A stretch of 39,610 nt of DNA from Saccharothrix luteola (GTDB taxonomy: Bacteria; Actinomycetota; Actinomycetes; Mycobacteriales; Pseudonocardiaceae), in assembly GCF_020859565.1 (NCBI RefSeq), contig NZ_JAJHUO010000005.1:1-39610 (forward strand), given 5' to 3'. The notes under the pieces were generated by a model. That model saw nothing but the letters and a program-made list of their open reading frames with translations. It was not told the DNA's origin and made no database searches. Position 1 is the stretch's first letter. Every line of letters begins with the position of its first letter. The position numbers and the translations under genes were made by a program. Shown in pieces: positions 35,178 to 39,610 of the stretch.

Positions 35178-35561
35178 TCACTCCGCTGCCACCAGCTCCT
35201 GGTACGCGGCGGCGTCGAGCAGGTCGTCGACCGCGGTGGGGTCCTCCAGCCGCAATTCCACCATCCAACCCTCGCCGTACGGGTCGGAGTTCACCAGGTC
35301 GGGCTGCTGGTCGAGCGAGTCGTTGCGGGCGACGACCTCGCCGGCGAGGGGCGCGTAGATGTCCGACACGCTCTTGGTCGACTCCACCTCGCCCAGGGTC
35401 TGCCCGGCCGCGACCTGCTCGCCGAGTTCCGGGAGCTGGACGAACACCACGTCACCCAGTTGTTCCTGGGCGTAGTCGGTGATGCCCACGCGCACGGTGT
35501 CCTCACCGGTGCGCAGCACCCACTCATGTTCCTCGGTGTACTTGAGCTCCTCGGGAATCAC
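35178..35561 (-). CDS. gcvH: Glycine cleavage system H protein
   Basis: A 127-aa lipoyl carrier. It opens VIPEELKYTEEHEWVL with GTG at 35561 and AAGGAG nine bases upstream. The lipoylation site is ESTKSVSD (Lys63), preceded by GDVVFVQLPELGEQV and followed by GEVVARNDSLDQQPDLVNSD. It moves the aminomethyl group from GcvP to GcvT and shuttles electrons to the L-protein. Location upstream of garA, apart from gcvP, matches mycobacteria (Rv1826). It is followed by a 113-bp gap before garA and lies 61 bp after the CDP-alcohol phosphatidyltransferase. Confidence 0.97.
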   Translation of the reverse strand: MIPEELKYTEEHEWVLRTGEDTVRVGITDYAQEQLGDVVFVQLPELGEQVAAGQTLGEVESTKSVSDIYAPLAGEVVARNDSLDQQPDLVNSDPYGEGWMVELRLEDPTAVDDLLDAAAYQELVAAE

Positions 35562-35622
35562 CGCGGTGTGCTCCTTCAATGACGGTGGATCAACGCTCCG
35601 CCGGATCTTCCCACGTCGACGT

Positions 35623-36210
35623 TCAGGCCGGCGCGACACCCGGCCGTCGCCGCATGGCGAGGGCGAACTGGTACACGTACAGCACGCCCGACCACAGGTA
35701 CAAGGCTCCTCCCCAGACCATGAACGCGTACGCCACCGGACGGGCGACCTGGGCGGCCGTCGAGGAGCCCTGGGCGAGCAGGAGCATGGGGAACGCGTAG
35801 AGCAGGTTGAACGTGGCCGCCTTGCCGAGGTAGTTGACCTCGAACGGGCCGTAGCCGCGGGCCCGGAGCACGGGCAGGCAGACGCCGACGACGAGCTCGC
35901 GGGCGACCAGCACCACCGCCACCCACCAGGGCACGATGCCGCGCACGACGAACGCGACCAGCGTGGCGAGGATGTAGAGGCGGTCGGCGGCCGGGTCGAG
36001 CAGGGCGCCGAGCCTGCTGGCCTGGTCGAGCCAGCGGGCGATCTTGCCGTCGAGCCAGTCGGACAGCCCCGCCGCGACCAGCACGACCAGCGCCCAACCG
36101 TCGGCGTGCGGCCCGAGCAGCAGGTACAGGAACAGGGGCACGCCGAGCAACCGCAACACGCTCAGCGCGTTCGGGATGGTCAGCAGCCGGTCGGCTGGAT
36201 CGTGCGACAC
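35623..36210 (-). CDS. CDP-alcohol phosphatidyltransferase (PgsA2-like)
   Basis: A 195-aa membrane enzyme with four to six hydrophobic helices. The CDP-alcohol phosphotransferase signature is complete: DGKIARWLDQASRLGALLDP then AADR, i.e. DG-x2-AR-x8-G-x3-D-x3-D, which binds Mg2+ and the CDP group. It transfers a phosphatidyl group from CDP-diacylglycerol to an alcohol acceptor (glycerol phosphate, or another polyol). M. tuberculosis has pgsA2 (Rv1822) near gcvH, so this is its likely counterpart. GTG start 36210. Confidence 0.9.
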   Translation of the reverse strand: MSHDPADRLLTIPNALSVLRLLGVPLFLYLLLGPHADGWALVVLVAAGLSDWLDGKIARWLDQASRLGALLDPAADRLYILATLVAFVVRGIVPWWVAVVLVARELVVGVCLPVLRARGYGPFEVNYLGKAATFNLLYAFPMLLLAQGSSTAAQVARPVAYAFMVWGGALYLWSGVLYVYQFALAMRRRPGVAPA

Positions 36211-36291
36211 GTCCGCACTGTAGATGGCCGCCCGGCGTGCCCCGGTCGTCGACTCGCGGTGCGGTCCCCTCGGGCTCGCCCGCGCCGGCGC

Positions 36292-36534
36292 TCAGTTGTT
36301 CGAACGGGTGCGGCTCCAGCCGCGGCGTTGCAGTTCGTCACCGCTGAGCGCCTGCGGACGACCCCGGTCGTCGACGCCCACCCAGCGGGCCCGGAAACCT
36401 TCGAGCACGTAGGCGTGGCCCTTGCTCCACACCACGCTGCAGGGGGCTGTGGGCAGCGCCGCCGCGCCTGTGGTGCCGGCACGCGCCGCCCCGCGCTTCG
36501 CGGGCTCGGACTCGGTTTCCGTTCTGGTGCTCAT
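36292..36534 (-). CDS. Hypothetical 80-aa protein
   Basis: Not recognised. It begins MSTRTETESEPAKRGAARAG, a charged and probably disordered tail. The second half is more ordered: CSVVWSKGHAYVLEGFRARW, VGVDDRGRPQALSGDELQRR, ending GWSRTRSNN. GGAGGG lies at a good distance before the ATG and codon bias is normal, so it should be real. An in-frame ATG five codons upstream is less likely. It stands alone between the CDP-alcohol transferase operon and the stress-sigma cluster. A MerR/stress role cannot be inferred. Confidence 0.7.
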   Translation of the reverse strand: MSTRTETESEPAKRGAARAGTTGAAALPTAPCSVVWSKGHAYVLEGFRARWVGVDDRGRPQALSGDELQRRGWSRTRSNN

Positions 36535-36978
36535 GTGAAATCCCTCCACCAGGGTTGTCGCTCACGGCTCTCGCGGCGTTATCCCCGTCACCCGATTCTG
36601 CGCGACTGTGGTCGAGACCACCTCCTCATTCATGCCCGATTCCGGCCGGCGGGCGGTTGCGTCGCCCAGTTGCGCGCCAGGGGCGGGAACGCTTCCCCCG
36701 AGGTGTAACCGGCCCCGCCGGCACCAAACCGTTCACCGTCCGTCGTCCACCGCACAGCGAACTGCGCACTACACTGGTGCCTATCAGGGCGCCACCCGCG
36801 CGCTTGTGGTGCCGCGACGGGCTACGTACGGTGGGTGGCGCAGCGGTTGAGCCAACAGCCGCGCCGGGAAGTCCGGCTAGCGGGGAAACGTTTCCGCCAC
36901 GCTGCTGTTCTGCGGTGCGCGCACATTCGGTGCGTCCGGGCTTCCCACCCAGCGGTACCAGCTGAAGAGGAGTGCCTC
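36535..36978. other. 444-bp divergent intergenic region
   Basis: No gene is supported. It holds three symmetrical sites: GTGGTC-GA-GACCAC (36608-36621), GGAAACGTTTCC (36884-36895), and a sigma-B-like promoter GTTG-N16-GGGAAG (36846-36871) toward the STAS gene. A GGGGATAAC on the minus strand near 36580 is a possible -10 for the 80-aa gene. Confidence 0.6.
36846..36871 (+). promoter_or_regulatory. Candidate SigB/SigF-type promoter of the STAS gene
   Basis: GTTG (36846-36849), 16 bases, GGGAAG (36866-36871). It has the same spacing as the clear SigB/SigF-type promoter at 38228-38253. The leader would be about 100 bases. Confidence 0.4.
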
Positions 36979-37398
36979 GTGACGGTTCAGGATCCGAACG
37001 TCGTGGCGACGAGCGGAGCCGAGTCCGCCGCGGCCGAGAGCCCGCGGGCCGGGCAGCTCGGGCTCGCCGCGCGCACCGCGACCGAAGGCGTCACCGTGCT
37101 GGCGGTCAGCGGTGAGATCGACATGCTCACCGCGCCGCAGCTGCGGGCGGACGCTTTGCGACACCTCGACGCGGGCAGCACGCTGGTGCTGGACCTGTCG
37201 GGTGTGAGCTTCCTCGGCTCGGCCGGTCTCGCGGTGCTGGTGGAGGCGTCGCAGCACGCCAAGCGCCGTGGCGGGGCGTTCCGCGTCGTGGCGGTGGAAC
37301 GCGCCGTGACCCGACCGCTGGCCGCGACCGGCCTGGGCGAGGTGTTCAGCGTGTTCGAGTCGGTCGAGCAGGCGCTGGAGGCCGACGAGTCCCGGTGA
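36979..37398 (+). CDS. STAS-domain anti-anti-sigma factor
   Basis: A 139-aa protein of the SpoIIAA/RsbV type. GTG start with GAAGAGGAG upstream. After a ~30-residue tail the STAS fold begins (GVTVLAVSGEIDMLTAPQLR). The phosphorylatable serine is in VLDLSGVSFLGSAGLAVLVE, where FLGSAGL matches the usual DSSGL-type site (Ser84). When unphosphorylated it would bind an RsbW-type kinase and free the sigma factor. Kinase partners are encoded at 37420 and 38301. Confidence 0.93.
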   Translation: MTVQDPNVVATSGAESAAAESPRAGQLGLAARTATEGVTVLAVSGEIDMLTAPQLRADALRHLDAGSTLVLDLSGVSFLGSAGLAVLVEASQHAKRRGGAFRVVAVERAVTRPLAATGLGEVFSVFESVEQALEADESR

Positions 37399-37419
37399 GG
37401 CTCCGATGACGGACCGGGG

Positions 37420-38175
37420 CTAGACGTGCGGCACGAGGTCGACGACTTGGTCCACGCCCGCCGCGACGAGTGCGCGGCGGGCGTGGCCGTCTTCGGGTGC
37501 GCGCACGACGACCCGGTTGCCCGCCGCGGCGGCGGCCTCGGCGACGGCGCGCAGGCTGCGGATCAGGCCTTCGCTGCGCTCGCCCAACGCGCGCAGGTCG
37601 ACGACCACCGGTACGGTCCCGCCCCGTGCGGCGGTCAGGATGCGGCGACGGACGGCGGGCGCGGCGTGCGCCGGCACGTCGCCGCGAACGTGCACTTCCA
37701 CCCACCCGTCACGGGGGGTCACGTCCACCGGATCGGCGGGTGGCGGCGGGGCGAGCACCGTGCCGCGAGCCCGGTGGCGCGGACCGAGGACCAGGGTGAC
37801 GGTGGTGCCGGACGCACCGCGGTCGACCAGCACCTCGTCGACGTTCTCGCGCATGAGCAGCAGCCCGCGACCGCGGGCGGTCAGGGTGGGCGGCGGCACG
37901 CGCCAGCCGCCGTGGTCGGTGACGACGACGCGCACGCTGCCGTCGGGCCTGGCGGCGGCTTCGATGTGGACGAGACCGAGCTCGTCGGGCGGGTAGGCGT
38001 GCTCCACGGCGTTGCTGGCGGCCTCGTTGACCGCGAGGAGCAGGTCGTAGCGGTCGTCCTCCGCCAGCCCTTCGGCGGTCAGCCAGGCGTCGAGTCGGGC
38101 ACGTACCACGGCGAGCTGCCCGGGCTGTGCCGGGAACTCCACACCCCAGTGGTGGTCCGCGAGTTGATCGGTCAA
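37420..38175 (-). CDS. Fused RsbW-like HATPase and STAS domain protein
   Basis: A 251-aa protein. Residues ~10-130 form an anti-sigma HATPase_c_2 domain with an intact N-box (LLLAVNEAASNAVEHAY), DHGGWR and GRGLLLMREN ATP-lid motifs. Residues ~150-250 form a STAS-like domain (DGWVEVHVRGDVPAHAAPAV, GTVPVVVDLRALGERSEGLI), in which the usual Ser of the DSSG site is a Glu/Gly pattern. Kinase and antagonist parts in one chain suggest self-control. TTG at 38175 is preferred because GGGGAGG lies directly upstream; GTG 38193 is an alternative. Confidence 0.85.
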   Translation of the reverse strand: MTDQLADHHWGVEFPAQPGQLAVVRARLDAWLTAEGLAEDDRYDLLLAVNEAASNAVEHAYPPDELGLVHIEAAARPDGSVRVVVTDHGGWRVPPPTLTARGRGLLLMRENVDEVLVDRGASGTTVTLVLGPRHRARGTVLAPPPPADPVDVTPRDGWVEVHVRGDVPAHAAPAVRRRILTAARGGTVPVVVDLRALGERSEGLIRSLRAVAEAAAAAGNRVVVRAPEDGHARRALVAAGVDQVVDLVPHV

Positions 38176-38227
38176 AGGGCCTCCCCGTCGCACCAGTCAG
38201 TCTTCCCGGCCCGCACGCCCGCTACAC

Positions 38228-38253
38228 GTGTGAACGACGATCAATTCGGGTAT
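38228..38253 (+). promoter_or_regulatory. SigB/SigF-type promoter of the anti-sigma/sigma operon
   Basis: GTGT (38228-38231), 16 bases, GGGTAT (38248-38253) matches GTTT-N14-16-GGGTAT of the SigB/SigF family. The operon's own sigma factor is of this family, so autoregulation is likely. Confidence 0.75.
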
Positions 38254-38300
38254 CGATAGCTTCAGCAGCACAACGAGACAGAACGGACGACGAGGTGAGC

Positions 38301-38732
38301 GTGTCGCACACTGAGCCGCGAAGCGGTGAGTCGGATAACGCCCTGGCCGGGGTCGAGTTGCGGATGGCGGCCGACCCCACGCAGCTGTCGATCGTCCGAG
38401 CCGTGGCGGCGGACATCGCCATGCGGCAGGACTTCGACCTTGACTCCATCGAGGACTTGAAGCTGGCGGTCGACGAGGCGTGCTCGACCCTGATCTCGCT
38501 GGCCGCGCAGGGTGCGGTGCTCAGCGCCCAGTTCTTGGTGGTGGACGGTTCGGTGCAGGTGTTCACCAAGGTGGACTCGCAGCGGTCGGCGCCGCCGGAC
38601 CGGGACAGCTTCGGCTGGCGGGTGCTGAGCGCGTTGGTCGACTCGGTGACGACGTGGGTCGCGCCGCAGGCGGACGCGTTCGAGGTGCACATCGACCTGG
38701 TCAAGCGGTCGCTGGGGACGGTGGATGCGTGA
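38301..38732 (+). CDS. Anti-sigma factor, RsbW/UsfX-like
   Basis: A 143-aa HATPase-fold anti-sigma protein: VELRMAADPTQLSIVRAVAA, DLKLAVDEACSTLISLAAQG, SFGWRVLSALVDSV. The N-box reads DEACSTL and lacks the Asn that coordinates Mg2+ in SpoIIAB, which is usual in the UsfX subgroup. The start at 38301 is taken because GAGGTGA lies just before it; GTG 38295 is also in frame. It overlaps the sigma gene by 4 bp (GTGA, 38729-38732), so the two proteins are made in step. Confidence 0.9.
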   Translation: MSHTEPRSGESDNALAGVELRMAADPTQLSIVRAVAADIAMRQDFDLDSIEDLKLAVDEACSTLISLAAQGAVLSAQFLVVDGSVQVFTKVDSQRSAPPDRDSFGWRVLSALVDSVTTWVAPQADAFEVHIDLVKRSLGTVDA

Positions 38733-39520
38733 CGGGGACGGACGGGGGCACGACGCGGTCCGGCACCCAGGGTGACTACGACCACCTGGCGCCGCTGTTC
38801 GTCCGGCTGGCCGCGACCGCGAAGGACGACCCGGAGCGGGAGCGGCTGCGCGACGAGCTGGTGACCGAGCACCTGCCCGTGGCCAAGCACATCGCCCGGC
38901 GGTTCGGCCACCGCGGCGAGCCGCACGACGACCTGGTGCAGGTGGCCACGGTCGGGTTGATCAACGCCGTGGACCGGTTCGACCCGGAACGCGGCAGCGA
39001 CTTCCTGTCGTTCGCGGTGCCGACGATCATGGGCGAGGTCCGGAAGTACTTCCGGGACTCCAGCTGGTCGGTGCGGATGCCGCGGCGGCTCAAGGAGCTG
39101 CACCTGGCGATCAACGCCGGGTCGGCGCGGCTGTCGCAGGAGCTGGGCCGCGCGCCGACGCCCAGCGAGCTGGCGCAGCACCTGGGGTTGAGCCGGGAGG
39201 AGATCCACGAAGGACTGGCGGCCGGCAACGCCTACCACAGCGCGTCGCTGGACGACCTGCTCGTGGCCGACGACAGCTCCATCTCGCTGGGCAGCACGCT
39301 CGGCGAGGAGGACCCGGAGCTGGAGGCGATCGAGCAGCGCGAGGCGCTGCACCCGTTGCTGGAGAAGTTGCCGGAGCGGGAGCGCAAGATCGTGGTGATG
39401 CGGTTCTTCGGGAACATGACGCAGACCCAGATCGCGCAGAAGGTCGGCATCTCGCAGATGCACGTGTCGCGGCTGCTGGCCAAGACGCTGCGGCAGCTGC
39501 GCGAGGGGTTGACCGAGTAG
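38729..39520 (+). CDS. SigB/SigF/SigG-family RNA polymerase sigma factor
   Basis: A 263-aa alternative sigma factor of the stress/sporulation type. Region 2 has TEHLPVAKHIARRFGHRGEP and DDLVQVATVGLINAVDRFDP, with FLSFAVPTIMGEVRKYFRDS; region 3 has RLSQELGRAPTPSELAQHLG; region 4 has LPERERKIVVMRFFGNMTQT, QIAQKVGISQMHVSRLLAKT. GTG start overlaps the anti-sigma stop. With the STAS and HATPase genes next to it, this is a partner-switching module that is released under stress. Coding is complete; artefactual sequence follows after 39539. Confidence 0.95.
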   Translation: MTGTDGGTTRSGTQGDYDHLAPLFVRLAATAKDDPERERLRDELVTEHLPVAKHIARRFGHRGEPHDDLVQVATVGLINAVDRFDPERGSDFLSFAVPTIMGEVRKYFRDSSWSVRMPRRLKELHLAINAGSARLSQELGRAPTPSELAQHLGLSREEIHEGLAAGNAYHSASLDDLLVADDSSISLGSTLGEEDPELEAIEQREALHPLLEKLPERERKIVVMRFFGNMTQTQIAQKVGISQMHVSRLLAKTLRQLREGLTE

Positions 39521-39538
39521 GACCGGTGCGACGACGCG

Positions 39539-39610
39539 GGGGGGGGGGGCCCCCCCCCCCCCCGGGGGGGGGCCCCCCCCCGGGGGGGGGGGGCGGGGGG
39601 CCTGGGGGGG
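39539..39610. other. G/C homopolymer tail, probable contig-end artefact
   Basis: After the sigma gene the sequence becomes alternating long runs of G and C (up to about 14 in a row) with a single T, to the end of the window. No biological element looks like this; it is most likely a sequencing or assembly artefact. Confidence 0.85.

Noticed and set aside
36835..36978. N-terminal extension of the STAS protein from an upstream ATG
   Set aside because: The GTG at 36979 has a strong ribosome-binding site and the extension is Arg/His-rich and unlike the family.
39539..39610. G/C tract as a quadruplex or telomere-like end
   Set aside because: Alternating pure G and C runs to the window edge are best explained as an artefact.

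Overview
The window is very GC-rich, with GTG and TTG starts, many 4-bp ATGA/GTGA overlaps and third codon positions almost always G or C. The gene content points to an actinomycete, most likely a Pseudonocardiales genus such as Saccharothrix, Actinosynnema or Lentzea. The grounds are an LmbU-type regulator, a Scr1/DUF397 pair, a CU044_5270 protein beside a sigma factor, and the actinobacterial block gcvP / MerR / BFN nuclease / FtsR-like / GarA / gcvH / CDP-alcohol phosphatidyltransferase. The genus is an inference. No rRNA, tRNA, CRISPR array, transposase or phage gene was found.

Layout. 1-210 holds a cluster of inverted and direct repeats. 214-5742 is a patchwork of small enzymes, with two WYL regulators divergent from a hydrolase and a tautomerase. 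5770-8125 holds an XRE/DUF5753 regulator coupled to a DUF397 gene too short to stand out (5770-5946), an 88-aa protein, a proline-rich mini-ORF and a PP2C phosphatase. 8250-9596 is a DyP-type peroxidase whose motif Asp is His. 9593-12677 is a coupled three-gene sugar or polyol operon under a perfect LacI-type palindrome; the likely LacI regulator lies at 14354-15394, beyond an SDR/TetR pair with its own operators. 15547-17930 encodes two overlapping CNNM/CorC-type transporters behind a structured leader with a small upstream ORF.

17991-24263 holds a SnoaL-like protein, an orphan LmbU regulator, an ECF-like sigma factor with a CU044_5270 partner, an acidic CxxC protein, a divergent MFS/ArsR pair and a DNA-glycosylase-family protein. 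24362-28522 holds a membrane-anchored solute-binding/VWA protein, a secreted HEXXH protease and a third WYL regulator beside DUF3224 with a perfect 9-1-9 operator.

28759-36210 is the conserved glycine-cleavage and cell-division block on the minus strand. gcvP is preceded by a tandem glycine riboswitch with a visible switching stem, and two MerR proteins, a BFN nuclease, GarA, GcvH and a phospholipid synthase follow. 36292-39520 is a stress-sigma module: an 80-aa protein, a STAS antagonist, a fused HATPase-STAS protein, an RsbW-like anti-sigma and a SigB/SigF-type sigma factor, with a matching GTGT-N16-GGGTAT promoter. The last ~70 bases are G and C homopolymers and look like a contig-end artefact; a C-rich block at 28655-28752 deserves similar caution.
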